From positions 1,240,001 through 1,304,000 of the forward strand of contig NZ_CP065958.1 in the NCBI RefSeq assembly GCF_041270065.1: a stretch of 64,000 nucleotides of DNA, written 5' to 3'. This DNA is from Streptomyces fradiae (GTDB taxonomy: Bacteria; Actinomycetota; Actinomycetes; Streptomycetales; Streptomycetaceae). Below are positions 1 through 8,590 of this stretch, one piece after another. The notes beneath the pieces are model-generated. The model was not told where the DNA came from. It was given only the letters and a program-made list of their open reading frames with translations, and did not search any database. Within the stretch, counting starts at the first letter, position 1, and each line of letters begins with the position of its first letter. The position numbers and the translations under genes are program-made.

Positions 1-1199
1 ATGTGCGAGTAGGCCGTGCTGACCCGCACAAGCCACGCCGCTTCACTGTCGGTGTCAACGAACGGTTTCTCTCTCAGAGGGGCAGTTGTGTACGGGTTGG
101 CTTGCGAGGTGTCAGCGACCTGAAGTGCGGCCTTGATCCAGTACGCTTCCGCGGCCGGCTCAGGGTCGGGGTGCGATGCGGTGATGTCCTCCGCGGCGAA
201 CATCAGATCTCGTGGAGCGTAATAGCGCAGCTTCTCGCAAGCGTCAGCAATGTCCTGAGTCCATCGGTCCAAGCGAACATCGATGGGGACACGTATGTGC
301 CTGAGTTCCGCGAAGCGCCGCCCTGGTGGATAAAGACTCGTCCCGGGAAACGCATCCACCAGGTCGAACCAGAGCGGGTAAGTCCTGTACAGGGTGCGCC
401 AAGTTCTCCACCGGGCCGCCGCCGCGCGGGTGGTGGGAATACTCGCACCGACGGCAACGATCAGGAAGAGCAGGTTCATCCATATCGCTGTGGCATCGAC
501 AAAGAGCCGGACTATGGAGGGACTCAGAGGGAAAGCTACCGCAGCCCAAAGGATGGTGATACGCGCCAACGTGTGGGTCAGCCCCATCCACATCGAAATC
601 CCCATCAAACCCAGTCCGACACGCATGCTCGTGTCCTCGACCCGTCGCGCCGCCCTCGTCCACTGGTAGCCGCAGACTGCGGTCGTGACGAGCGGAAAGA
701 AGTAGAACACCGTCATGTAGACCGCGACCCCCCATTGCCCAGCGTGGTCGACGAGGAAGTTCTGGCTCGGCTCGTCGCGGTCCACCACGGTGAAGAACAG
801 GACCGTGAGCAGAACGACGCCTATCACCCCCGTCCCGTAGGACGCGCGGGCGATCCAGCAGGAGACCGCCACGTGCCGGGGCACGACCGTCTCCGAGCTC
901 TTCCCGTAGCTGGTGGCGACATAGGTCAGGGCCGCAATGATCGCCGCGGTACTGGCGAAGTGCCTGAGTAGGGCGCTCAGGTCCACTACCGGAATGCGAT
1001 CCACCGCATCCATCACTGCTGGTGTGTAGATCCAGAGGGCCACGGCGAATCCCGCATAACCGCCCCAGAGCGCCCGGCGGTGAGCGTCGGCGTACCGAAC
1101 CGCTGGGAATCGCCATACGGCGATAAGGGTCATCACGACCGCAGTAAGGTATTTGATGTAGTCGAACACGGAACCAGTGGGTATCTGCGTCGGCTGCAC
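1..1199 (-). CDS. MAB_1171c-like multi-pass membrane protein (3' part off window)
   Basis: Read directly from the minus strand. A long open frame starts at a GTG (1199-1197) and runs off the left edge. The N-terminal half has about six or seven hydrophobic segments, with stretches such as VVMTLIAVW, GVIGVVLLTVLFF and MNLLFLIVAVG. The C-terminal half is soluble and contains FAELRHIRVPIDVRL and PRDLMFAAEDI, which resemble the cytosolic DUF6545 region of the MAB_1171c putative transporter family. In actinomycetes this family usually follows an ImmA/IrrE-type peptidase gene, as it does here about 100 bases downstream of one. The function of the family is unknown and transport is only a database label. 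The start is uncertain: a second in-frame GTG lies ten codons further in, and neither has a strong ribosome-binding site. The gene is incomplete at its 3' end. Confidence 0.75.
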   Translation of the reverse strand, partial: MQPTQIPTGSVFDYIKYLTAVVMTLIAVWRFPAVRYADAHRRALWGGYAGFAVALWIYTPAVMDAVDRIPVVDLSALLRHFASTAAIIAALTYVATSYGKSSETVVPRHVAVSCWIARASYGTGVIGVVLLTVLFFTVVDRDEPSQNFLVDHAGQWGVAVYMTVFYFFPLVTTAVCGYQWTRAARRVEDTSMRVGLGLMGISMWMGLTHTLARITILWAAVAFPLSPSIVRLFVDATAIWMNLLFLIVAVGASIPTTRAAAARWRTWRTLYRTYPLWFDLVDAFPGTSLYPPGRRFAELRHIRVPIDVRLDRWTQDIADACEKLRYYAPRDLMFAAEDITASHPDPEPAAEAYWIKAALQVADTSQANPYTTAPLREKPFVDTDSEAAWLVRVSTAYSH

Positions 1200-1297
1200 G
1201 TTTCACCGGCCCGGAAGACCGGTCGGCCGCAGCCTGATTTTCCAACGGGGTGGACTGGGCGATGTGGTGGAATCCGTAAGGCCGGGAGAGCTGCGCC

Positions 1298-1879
1298 TCA
1301 GCGGTCGCCAGCCGATCGCGGCTGGAGTCGTCGCCGCGGTGGAGCGGCGACCGGGTGGGCAAGTGAATGCTCCAGGAGGCTGACCATGTCGTCTCCCATG
1401 AATGACTGACGGCGCGCCAACCGTTTGATCAACGAAGCCGAAAGCTCGGCCTGCTTCTCCTCGGGACTGCCGAAATCCACGCGCCCTTGGACCAGAGCCG
1501 ACGGGAAACGTCGAAGCACTTCCTGACGAACGCGCTCAGGGACGTATCGCTCGATCTCCTTGACTGTCAGGGAGGTACCGTGGTTCAGCCACTCGTGCGC
1601 GAGCTCATGGAGAATGATGTGCTCAGTCTGATTCCGACTCGAACGGCGGCGATAGAGAATGATCGTGAACTCCGGCGCCTTGACCCGGAGACCGCATGCC
1701 GTGCCCAGGCCCCCGTCGGTGTCGTCCAGTGGCACCAGCCGAATCTGGCGCCCCAGCGCACTCTCCATATTCCGCACCAACGCCTCGACGCTCAGAGGGG
1801 CAGGGATAGGGAGATCGGCGAGCAGACTCTCACACTCTTTCACGAGGGCACGCCGTGAAGGGTCCCTACGCCAACGCAT
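1298..1879 (-). CDS. ImmA/IrrE family metallo-endopeptidase-like protein
   Basis: A 193-residue protein with the zinc-protease signature HELAHEWLNH at residues 91-100 and a downstream acidic segment (EKQAELSAS, about 141-149) that could supply the third ligand. Family members such as ImmA and IrrE cleave helix-turn-helix repressors, and in Streptomyces they are often paired with MAB_1171c-like membrane proteins; that gene follows here. A GGAG lies a few bases upstream of the ATG, which supports the start. The usual XRE-type partner gene was not found in the roughly 570 bases upstream. The substrate is unknown. The fold assignment is firm; the physiological role is inference. Confidence 0.85.
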   Translation of the reverse strand: MRWRRDPSRRALVKECESLLADLPIPAPLSVEALVRNMESALGRQIRLVPLDDTDGGLGTACGLRVKAPEFTIILYRRRSSRNQTEHIILHELAHEWLNHGTSLTVKEIERYVPERVRQEVLRRFPSALVQGRVDFGSPEEKQAELSASLIKRLARRQSFMGDDMVSLLEHSLAHPVAAPPRRRLQPRSAGDR

Positions 1880-2453
1880 CGTCGCTCCATCGAAATTCCA
1901 CTGAGGTGTTCACTGCCAGCCCGCGAGGCGCCAGTAGCCAGGAGCTTGCGCCTGAGGTTCGCGGTGGTCGACCAGCACGCCCTGTCTGCACCTAATCGTA
2001 CAAGGAGGAAAGCGCGGTCCATGCGGACTGAGCTGTCGTGAAGGTCACCCAAGCGAAAATGATCTCGCAATCCGTATTCCAAGATCGGAATTAGACGACC
2101 TTTCCTTAATTGATCTTTGGTTGCTCCTGAGGCGAGGCCGGTCCACCTGTGTTTGCGCGGTCCGGTCGGAGCGGAGGTCGCCTGCGGCGGCGCGGAGAAA
2201 AAGAGCGCCTTCGCGCAGACCCCGCCTTCGCCCTCGCGTCAGCGGCAGGTCCAGGAACGGGCTTGGTGACGGTGTCGCCGGTCGGAGCAGCCGAGCTGGT
2301 GGGGTGCGTCGTGGGCCAGCGGATGACGAACGTGTTGGCCAGGCGGTGGCTCTCGTTGCAGGACAGGGGAACAAGGTCGGTCGGTGCCGGAAAGTTGCCA
2401 ACGCCCCGGCGAACGGTGGAAGGACTCGCGTGGCGGTACGTCCGCCCCCGGGC
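1880..2453. other. Intergenic region without a supported gene
   Basis: About 570 bases between the ARMT1-like gene and the ImmA-like gene. The stretch near 2040-2120 is clearly more AT-rich than its surroundings and probably holds the minus-strand promoter of the ImmA-like operon. A minus-strand frame from about 2455 to 2130 contains protein-like text (LVPLSCNESHRLANTFVIRW) but has no start codon, so it could be a decayed gene. No terminator or RNA gene was recognised. Confidence 0.4.
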
Positions 2454-3653
2454 CTACGGTCGCACCTGGATCAGCGCGTGAGTACCGCTCGTACGCCAGG
2501 CGTCCCCGGCCAGTTCGAGAGCATCCACGGTTTCCTGCTCCAGGCCGACGATGACGTCGGACTTCAAGGTCCGGAGCGCCGCGACGGCCCTGGGGAAGTA
2601 CCTGGTGCGTTCGGCGAAGGGGGTCGTGGGGTGCCACAGCCGGTCGCCCACCAGGCGGCGGTAGTTGAGGTCGCCCTTCAGGATGGTGAGCGTGGCGCTC
2701 GCGAACTCGACGCGAAGGTCTTCGGGCATCTCCTCGTACGGCAGTGGAGCGCAGAAGAACGGGTGGGTGCGGACCTCGAGGCTTCCTGCCGCCATGGCCT
2801 TCCAGAGTCGGCCGCCGATCCGGCCGGCTTCGCCGGGTGCCCCGGTGAGGCGCCGGAGGCAGTCGACCACGTCCGCCGTCATCGCGTCGGAGACGTAGTA
2901 CGGGTAGGGCTTGACGTGCAGCACGACCCGCTCGGCACGCCCGTGCTCGAGGAGGTGGTCGATGAGGACGAGGTCGGGAATCAGCTCACGACCCGCGTTG
3001 TCGGCCACCACGGCCACGGTGGCCGTGGCGCCGGCGGGCAGCAGCTGCCACAGCGTGGCGCTGTCGTCGGCGACCAGCGCAGAGGTCGTAACGTCACTCG
3101 GTCCGGGCTCCCCCGCCGAGATGCTGAAGCCGAGGTCCGCGCGGTTGCCCCAGAGCGAGGCGTACAGCAGGGCCGTAGCCCGCTCCTCGACGGAAGCATC
3201 GGCGAGGGGGTCCAGGGCCCGCAGTTCCTCCTCCACGGCCTCGCCGCGCAGTTCGGCCCGCTTGAACGGCGCGAACGGATCGACTCCCTGCCATGGGCCG
3301 GCGCCGAAGTACCCGACCGCGCCGAGGAGCCGGCGGTAGAAGTAGCTCTCCGCCCACAGGAACGGAGCGTCGTACCACGAGTGCCCGAAGTACTCCTTCC
3401 CCTGGTCCGCCCAGCGCTCACGATCGTGGTCCGCGGCGGCGAGAGGTTCGATGACGCCGTTGGTGGTCTCGTCCAGCAGGGCGTCGAGGGCCTCGTGCTG
3501 CCGGCGGCCGTACGGGAAGGCGTCCCGTACCTGCTGGATGAGGGCAGGGTGGCGCTTGGCCAGCACACCCCAGGCGAACGAGCCGGGCTCGTCGCTCAGG
3601 ATGACTGGCGCACCGGTCGCATCGCCCGAGACACGGGAGGTCTTCTCTGCCAT
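2454..3653 (-). CDS. Damage-control phosphatase ARMT1-like (DUF89) protein
   Basis: A 399-residue protein that resembles the DUF89/ARMT1 family of metal-dependent damage-control phosphatases, which hydrolyse phosphorylated metabolites. Recognisable family blocks are DETTNGVIEPLAAADHDRERW in the N-terminal part, ESYFYRRLLGAVGYF, the metal-site region VVADNAGRELIPDLVLIDHL, LHVKPYPYYVSDA, and ILKGDLNYRRLVGD near the C-terminus. The Asp and Asn of the VVADNAG motif are the expected metal ligands. The ATG at 3653 is preferred over a TTG nine bases upstream because a GAAGGG lies about 9 bases before it. It is the last gene of a minus-strand run with the toxin-like genes, 60 bases after the immunity-like gene. 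The substrate cannot be told from sequence. Confidence 0.85.
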   Translation of the reverse strand: MAEKTSRVSGDATGAPVILSDEPGSFAWGVLAKRHPALIQQVRDAFPYGRRQHEALDALLDETTNGVIEPLAAADHDRERWADQGKEYFGHSWYDAPFLWAESYFYRRLLGAVGYFGAGPWQGVDPFAPFKRAELRGEAVEEELRALDPLADASVEERATALLYASLWGNRADLGFSISAGEPGPSDVTTSALVADDSATLWQLLPAGATATVAVVADNAGRELIPDLVLIDHLLEHGRAERVVLHVKPYPYYVSDAMTADVVDCLRRLTGAPGEAGRIGGRLWKAMAAGSLEVRTHPFFCAPLPYEEMPEDLRVEFASATLTILKGDLNYRRLVGDRLWHPTTPFAERTRYFPRAVAALRTLKSDVIVGLEQETVDALELAGDAWRTSGTHALIQVRP

Positions 3654-3713
3654 GGTGTCCAAGCCCTTCGCATGTCGCTCACGTGGCCGTGATTCCCTGG
3701 GGTGTGCTCGCTG

Positions 3714-4157
3714 TCAGTCCAGCCCGCCGGTGGCTTCGAGATGAGCGAGGAAGGTGGCCACGAGGCGGGGACGGGGTACGTGGGGGACGAGCGCGTCGGG
3801 CAGGCTGGCTTCCAGGCCCCACTCCGTGTTGAAGGTGATGCTGCTGCCGTCCGGGACGACGCCCCACAGCCACTTGACGAACTCCGCTGCGGCATGGGCC
3901 GTGCAGTCCTCGACGGCGATGCCTTCCGGGGACAGCTTGGCCATGCCCTCCAGCTCATCCTCGCCGATGGTGATGCCGAAGTGCATGACGGACCCGCGCA
4001 CGGGACCTTCGTCCCCCTCATCGATACGGACGAACGTGTCCGCCTTCCGCTCGCGCAGCTTGGTCTCGATCCCCTCGTAGGTCAGGCCCCATGTGGAGCC
4101 CTCAGCGGGGCCGAAGACGTACATGGTGCGGAGTTCGGCCAGTTCGGACGCGTCCAC
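3714..4157 (-). CDS. Small acidic protein, possible immunity protein
   Basis: A 147-residue acidic protein starting at GTG 4157 with a GAGGGAGCG ribosome-binding region. The text (MYVFGPAEGSTWGLTYEGIE, EGPVRGSVMHFGITIG) resembles small Streptomyces proteins found directly after ESX/WXG-type polymorphic toxin genes. Its first 56 bases overlap the end of the toxin-like gene in another frame. I infer an immunity role from position only; no known catalytic motif is present. Because the upstream toxin domain appears to be missing, this may now be an orphan antidote. Confidence 0.7.
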   Translation of the reverse strand: MDASELAELRTMYVFGPAEGSTWGLTYEGIETKLRERKADTFVRIDEGDEGPVRGSVMHFGITIGEDELEGMAKLSPEGIAVEDCTAHAAAEFVKWLWGVVPDGSSITFNTEWGLEASLPDALVPHVPRPRLVATFLAHLEATGGLD

Positions 4158-5421
4158 GCGCTCGCTCCCTCATCGTGTGCTGCAGGGTGCTGTTGGCGCT
4201 GATGCCGAGCGGGATGGGGACCTCGTACTCGGGGTAGCCGGCGACCCGCTTCTGGTAGGCGACCTCGGCGGGCTTCCCGCCGGACACGTCTCCGGCACGC
4301 AACGAGTTCAACCACGTCTGGAAGTTCTGCTGCTCGGGGGCGGTGAGGGGCGGGAAGCGCGGGTCCGGCGGCGTCGGCGGAGGCATCGGCTGTACGCGGG
4401 GGCCGTTCGGCGGGCGGTAGCCCACGGGGACCACGAGGGGCACCCGGATCAGCGGCGCGAGGAAGGGCGGCAGGGACGGAAGGGGCAGGAAGCCGCCCCC
4501 GTCCGGCTGCGGCATGGGGACCTTGGCCTGTGAGCTGTCGAGCGCCGGCGGGATGTTGCCCAGGCGCGCGATACGCACGTCGCCGGTGACGAGCTCGTGC
4601 AGGCCGCCGTCGTGTCCCTCGCCGCCGAACTGCGGTCGTTCCCAGATGGCGAGCGGCTCTCCGAAGAGAGGGCTTTCCTCGTCCGGGATCCTCTTCAGCG
4701 CCGTTTCGATGTGATCCGCGTACACGTCGCAGGCGTGGGCGATCATCCGGCAGGCGGACGGCAGGTTCGCCATCAGGGTCTCGTCCTCGCCGACCTCTGA
4801 GGGAGGCGGTGTCTTGCCGACGAACACGGTGAAGAAGGTCTGGACGGCTGCGGCGGTCTCGCCGAGCTGCTGAGCGGTCGCAATGCGCCAGGCGCTTTCG
4901 GAGTCCCAGTAGGCGTCGTCCAGGATGCCCGCCGCCGAACGCCAGGCGTTGGCCGTCTTGCGGAGCTTGTCCCGCTGACCGTGGAAGCGCGAGCTGAGCA
5001 GGTACTGGTCGGTCCAGCTGGTCTCGCCGACGACCTCGGGCAGCTCCTCGGCGTTGTGGCTGGCGCGCGGGTTGCAGTCCGGCCTCGCAGGCTGCGCCCC
5101 GATGTCAGGCCCCACGCTCTGGCCGAGCAGGGACGCGGCGATCGCGCTCTCCTGCTTGAGGAAGTCCTCGGTGGCCTTGAGCATGGCGCCCGCACCGTTC
5201 GCCATCACCTGGTGAGCGAGGCCGGCCGCCTCGAAGACGGTCTTCACCGCCGGCTTGTACACGGCGGCGAAGGCCCGGCCGGCGTTGTCGTCACCCGCCA
5301 TCCCGCCATGAGCGCTGAGCTCCGTGAACAGCAGACCCAGCATGTCGTAGATCAGGTCCCGCAGCCGCACCATGGACCACGAAGCGTTGACGTAGTTCCC
5401 CGCCTTGTGTTGAAGATTCAA
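4102..5421 (-). CDS. WXG/ESX-type polymorphic toxin-like protein, toxin domain lost
   Basis: A protein of about 439 residues. The N-terminal two thirds is helical and resembles ESX/LXG-like secretion domains (MVRLRDLIYDMLGLLFTEL, then long Ala-rich helices). A Pro-rich linker follows (about 300-375) and then the block FQTWLNSLRAGDVSGGKPAE. In related Streptomyces proteins this block leads into PIPxGIS and then a toxin domain; from recollection this is often a restriction-endonuclease-fold domain. Here the frame runs from VPIPLGISANS straight into Arg-rich text read out of frame through the start of the immunity-like gene and stops. I infer a deletion of the catalytic domain. The TTG start (5421) overlaps the TGA of the ATPase gene in a TTGA, supporting this start and translational coupling. 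Confidence 0.75.
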   Translation of the reverse strand: MNLQHKAGNYVNASWSMVRLRDLIYDMLGLLFTELSAHGGMAGDDNAGRAFAAVYKPAVKTVFEAAGLAHQVMANGAGAMLKATEDFLKQESAIAASLLGQSVGPDIGAQPARPDCNPRASHNAEELPEVVGETSWTDQYLLSSRFHGQRDKLRKTANAWRSAAGILDDAYWDSESAWRIATAQQLGETAAAVQTFFTVFVGKTPPPSEVGEDETLMANLPSACRMIAHACDVYADHIETALKRIPDEESPLFGEPLAIWERPQFGGEGHDGGLHELVTGDVRIARLGNIPPALDSSQAKVPMPQPDGGGFLPLPSLPPFLAPLIRVPLVVPVGYRPPNGPRVQPMPPPTPPDPRFPPLTAPEQQNFQTWLNSLRAGDVSGGKPAEVAYQKRVAGYPEYEVPIPLGISANSTLQHTMRERARGRVRTGRTPHHVRLRPR

Positions 5422-6104
5422 GACTCCCCCGTGCCCTCGGCCACCAGGCTGTTCGATGGACCGTACACGTTGGCGAGGGGAGGAACTCCGCCACACCGGG
5501 CACGTGGAGCATCTGTGGCCGATTCCTGTCGGAGGCGGGCTCGACCGCTGCCATCGTGGGATGATGATGCGCTGTCAAGCTGTCGGAGCTTTGACTCGTT
5601 CCCGAGCCGGGATGCCCGAGTGCCGTCAGCGTCATTCCCGTCGGACGGGTCCGGCAACGCCGGGGCCACCACGATCCAGGCGGCCTTGGCGCCGCGTTCC
5701 GTGACGTGGAACCCCCACTGCCCCTGGGCCAGCTCGTTCACGATGCGTAGACCCCGTCCACGCTCGACGAGCAACCCGTCCGGGCCCTCGGCCGGTTCGG
5801 CGTCCGATGACAACGTGGCACCGCTGTAGAGGCCCGCGGGGAGCAGAGGGTTCCCATCATGGATCTCGCAGATGTACCTCCCGGCGGCCGAGCGGACGTG
5901 CACCTCGTACGGGCCGCACGCGTGCTCGTGCGCGTTCGCCACGAGCTCCGAGACGGCCAGGACGCCGTCACTGACGACGTCCCCGGACAACCCCAGGTCC
6001 TTGAGGACGCGTCTAAGGACCGCGCGGGCTTCGCCCGTCGGGTTGGGAGTGCGGTCGGTCCAGCGGTACACGAGGCCGAGAGCGGCGGATGGCGCGCTGA
6101 TCAT
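5418..6104 (-). CDS. RsbW-like ATP-binding protein (HATPase_c_2)
   Basis: A 228-residue protein with the GHKL ATPase boxes of RsbW/anti-sigma-factor-like kinases: N-box SELVANAHEHA (about residues 50-60), G1-like EIHDGNP and G2-like ERGRGLRIVNELA. Such proteins are abundant in Streptomyces and act as serine kinases or binding partners of anti-anti-sigma factors. The C-terminal 60 residues are low-complexity and Ser/Asp-rich. The ATG at 6104 is chosen because it begins the conserved part and a GGAGG lies 10-12 bases upstream. The stop overlaps the TTG start of the toxin-like gene, so the two are probably translated together. The partner is unknown. Confidence 0.85.
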   Translation of the reverse strand: MISAPSAALGLVYRWTDRTPNPTGEARAVLRRVLKDLGLSGDVVSDGVLAVSELVANAHEHACGPYEVHVRSAAGRYICEIHDGNPLLPAGLYSGATLSSDAEPAEGPDGLLVERGRGLRIVNELAQGQWGFHVTERGAKAAWIVVAPALPDPSDGNDADGTRASRLGNESKLRQLDSASSSHDGSGRARLRQESATDAPRARCGGVPPLANVYGPSNSLVAEGTGES

Positions 6105-6316
6105 CGGGCGACGGACCTCCTGTGGGTGACAGCGATGGCCTTCTCCCGGGGCTGCGACGTGGTCGAGGACGTGCGGCCAGTACGCCGCTGAGAGGCATAC
6201 GGCCGTAGGAAGCATCTGGCTTCGGGCACGCGGCCCCGGAAGGATCGTGGCTCAAGCACCGGCCACGAGGCCGGTCGCGAGTCACGCACTCAACAATGGA
6301 TGCCGGTGTTCCTGAT

Positions 6317-6338
6317 GCTCATGGGCGTTTATGAGCGC
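6317..6338 (+). promoter_or_regulatory. Inverted-repeat operator, copy A
   Basis: A 22-base site of the form GCTCAT-N8-ATGAGC followed by GC. It is the same as the site at 10204-10225 (read on the minus strand) at 20 of 22 positions. It lies about 95 bases before the nucleotidyltransferase at 6434 and upstream of the divergent ATPase gene. I infer that it is bound by the helix-turn-helix regulator encoded at 8591-10153. Confidence 0.6.
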
Positions 6339-6433
6339 AGGGGGTGCGAGCGGGCGACAGGGCGCCCCAGCGAGACCGCCGACCCGCCGCCGGCCTTCGC
6401 CTCCGCCCCTCTGATCACTGGGAGTATGGGCAG

Positions 6434-7057
6434 GTGAGTGCTGACGTGTTGGGACGCTGGGTGCCGGATCGTCCCGAGGATGTGGCCGCGATCTTCGCCA
6501 AGGCGGACTTCCCGTGGTGGATCGCCGGTGGCTACGCGATCGAACTCGCGGTCGGCCGCGAGCTGCGCGCACACGGCGATCTCGACGTCCTCGTCCTCCG
6601 GCGCGACCAAGCCCTCGTACGTGGCCTGCTGGCCGACTGGGACCTGTACGTGGCGGACCCGCCCGGCCAGGGGGAGCTGCGACCGTGGCGACCTGGAGAG
6701 TTCCTTCAGCCGCCGCTCCACGACATCTGGTGCCGCCGCACGCCCAAGGCGCCCTGGTCGGTGCAGCTCATGCTGGACGAGGCCGAGGGCACCCGGTGGG
6801 TCTCGCGGCGTGACCCGGCGATCCGCCTCCCGATCGACCAGCTCGGACGCACGACCGAGACGGGCATCCCGTATCTCGCGCCCGAGGTCCAACTCTTCTA
6901 CAAGGCGAAGGCGCCCCGGAAGAAGGACGAGATCGACTTCGAAGCGGTGCTGCCGCTGCTCGACGCTCCGGCACGCGCCTGGCTGGCGGACGCGGTCAGC
7001 GTGATCGCGCCCGATCACCCCTGGCTCGGGCGGCTCCCGCCGGTCAGCCGAACGTGA
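6434..7057 (+). CDS. AadB/ANT(2'')-like nucleotidyltransferase-fold protein
   Basis: A 207-residue protein with the nucleotidyltransferase core WWIAGGYAIELAVG followed by the metal-binding Asp pair in HGDLDVLVLR (about residues 38-52), plus the C-terminal block YKAKAPRKKDEIDFEAVLPLL. This pattern matches the AadB-like/ANT(2'') aminoglycoside nucleotidyltransferase group, but many members have no antibiotic substrate. GTG 6434 is chosen because it starts the conserved region and has GGGAG about 10 bases upstream. The gene ends 14 bases into the convergent PPC-domain gene. It sits behind operator copy A, so it may belong to the regulon of the 8591-10153 regulator. Confidence 0.8.
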   Translation: MSADVLGRWVPDRPEDVAAIFAKADFPWWIAGGYAIELAVGRELRAHGDLDVLVLRRDQALVRGLLADWDLYVADPPGQGELRPWRPGEFLQPPLHDIWCRRTPKAPWSVQLMLDEAEGTRWVSRRDPAIRLPIDQLGRTTETGIPYLAPEVQLFYKAKAPRKKDEIDFEAVLPLLDAPARAWLADAVSVIAPDHPWLGRLPPVSRT

Positions 7058-7502
7058 GCAACGGGACGTCGTAGAGGTCGGGGTTCCGGGGCCGGGTCAT
7101 CGTGGGCGTCGTGACCTCCACGACCAGCAGTTCGCTGAGGAACTGGACCTTGGCGCTGAGGAGGTGGCTCGTCCTGCCGTCGGCCGACTGGGCCTTCAGG
7201 CCGGCGGAGACGTGGATGTGCGGGAGTATCCCGCCGGTGGCCGGGTCGTGAGCGAGGGTGCCGGCGCCGAACGCCTCGACGTTGGTGACGTACGTCTTCG
7301 CCCAGACCGGTGCGTCCGGGTCGGCGAGCTTCTCGCAGGCACCCACGATCTCGGCCTCCGCGAAGGCCCCGATGAACGAGGGGATGTAGCCCTGCCGTAC
7401 GCCGTTGTCCCGGCAGAAGGTGGACAGCGCCTCGAAGAAGTCCTCCCCGTGGTCGAAGGTGACGCCGAAGGTACGGCCGACGGTCAGCTCGTGAGCACGC
7501 AT
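7044..7502 (-). CDS. PPC/DUF296-domain protein
   Basis: A 152-residue single-domain protein of the PPC (DUF296, plant and prokaryote conserved) family. The typical pieces are visible: FDHGEDFFEALSTFC, the turn QGYIPSFIGAFAEAEI, and the metal-binding style motif LPHIHVSAGLK near residue 115. Bacterial members form trimers with a bound metal, and their function is poorly known. The ATG has a CAGGAG about 10 bases upstream. It follows the asparaginase gene by 27 bases on the same strand and is probably co-transcribed with it. Confidence 0.88.
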   Translation of the reverse strand: MRAHELTVGRTFGVTFDHGEDFFEALSTFCRDNGVRQGYIPSFIGAFAEAEIVGACEKLADPDAPVWAKTYVTNVEAFGAGTLAHDPATGGILPHIHVSAGLKAQSADGRTSHLLSAKVQFLSELLVVEVTTPTMTRPRNPDLYDVPLLTFG

Positions 7503-7529
7503 GTGCGGGTGTCTCCTGAAGAGGTGGGG

Positions 7530-8531
7530 TCAGCGGGCGAAGGCGGCGGTGAAGGCCTGTCGGACCGCGGCCCCGTCGGCGCCCTGGGCGAGCAGGGCCT
7601 GCAGCAGGAGCCGGGCCTGGTACGGGCCGAGGTCGCCGGCGCCGATGAGTCCTCGTCCGAGGAGGTCCTTCTCGGAGCCGGGGAAGCCGTACGTGTCGGA
7701 CAGGACGGGGCCGTTGCCGATGCGGGAGGCGAGGACCACGGGGATGCGGGACGCGAGCTTGGTGAGCCCTTCCACGAGACGCTCCGGGACGTGGCCGACG
7801 CCGAAGGCGCCGACCACGAGCCCGTCGCAGCTGCCGTCCCACAGGTCGAGCAGTGCACCGTCGTCGCCGAGGGTGACGACGTAGAGGCCGACACGCGCCT
7901 CACGGTCGGGGGCGCCGACCAGCGGTCCGCGGGGCGGTAGGCCGCCCGCCATCCGCACCCGGTGCTCCGCGACCCGCGCGATCGGTCCGCACGACGGGGA
8001 GGTGAAGGCGGCTGGGCTGGTGGTGTGGGACTTGCGGACGGTCCAGGCCGAGTGGATCTCGTCGCCGAGGACGACGAGGCAGCCGGCGCCCCTGAGTCCA
8101 GGGTCGGCGGCGGCCAGGACAGCGGCATAGAGGTTGGCCGGGCCGTCGGCGCCGGGGAGGGTGGGGTTGCGCATCGCGCCGGTGACGACGACCGGCTGCT
8201 CGTGGCCGTGGTAGAGGTCGAGGAGGAAGGCGGTCTCCTCGATGGTGTCGGTGCCCTGGGTGATGACGACGCCGTGGACGTCTCCGGTCTCCAGCTCCGC
8301 CGTCATCGCGGCCGACAGTGCGGTGAGGTCCTCGAAGGTCAGGGAGGCTCCGGGTAGGCGTCGGAAGTCCCTCACCTTGAGGCCGATGCCGCTCGTGGCC
8401 AGGGCGGGTACCGCGGCGAGGAGTTCGTGGGCGGAGAGCGCGGGTACGACGCCTCCGGTGGTGGGATCGGTGGTCATGGCGATCGTGCCGCCGAGGGAGA
8501 AGACCGCCACGTTCCTGACCGACTCCGTCAT
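7530..8531 (-). CDS. L-asparaginase family protein
   Basis: A 333-residue asparaginase/glutaminase. It has both family signatures: SLGGTIAMT with the nucleophile Thr16, and VVITQGTDTIEET with Thr94-Asp95. GADGPANLY, the conserved third block, is also present. No signal peptide is seen, so it is probably cytoplasmic and hydrolyses asparagine or a related amide to the acid plus ammonia. The ATG at 8531 has a GGGGAG upstream. It lies between the PPC gene and the regulator gene (60 bases), all on the minus strand. Confidence 0.92.
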   Translation of the reverse strand: MTESVRNVAVFSLGGTIAMTTDPTTGGVVPALSAHELLAAVPALATSGIGLKVRDFRRLPGASLTFEDLTALSAAMTAELETGDVHGVVITQGTDTIEETAFLLDLYHGHEQPVVVTGAMRNPTLPGADGPANLYAAVLAAADPGLRGAGCLVVLGDEIHSAWTVRKSHTTSPAAFTSPSCGPIARVAEHRVRMAGGLPPRGPLVGAPDREARVGLYVVTLGDDGALLDLWDGSCDGLVVGAFGVGHVPERLVEGLTKLASRIPVVLASRIGNGPVLSDTYGFPGSEKDLLGRGLIGAGDLGPYQARLLLQALLAQGADGAAVRQAFTAAFAR

Positions 8532-8590
8532 GTCCCCTGCTCCCCTGTCCGGACGCCGCCGAGCGCGGCCTCGCGAGTGGTTCAGGCAGG

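Noticed and set aside
244..1362. Long minus-strand frame over the first gene
   Set aside because: The membrane-protein frame starting at GTG 1199 reads as a real multi-span protein; the longer frame is Arg/Pro/His-rich and is its shadow.
2130..2455. Protein-like text on the minus strand between the ARMT1-like and ImmA-like genes
   Set aside because: No start codon and no ribosome-binding site; kept only as a possible decayed gene in the intergenic note.
2121..3692. 523-codon plus-strand frame over the ARMT1-like gene
   Set aside because: Antisense to a recognised protein family with conserved motifs; no ribosome-binding site and shadow-like composition.
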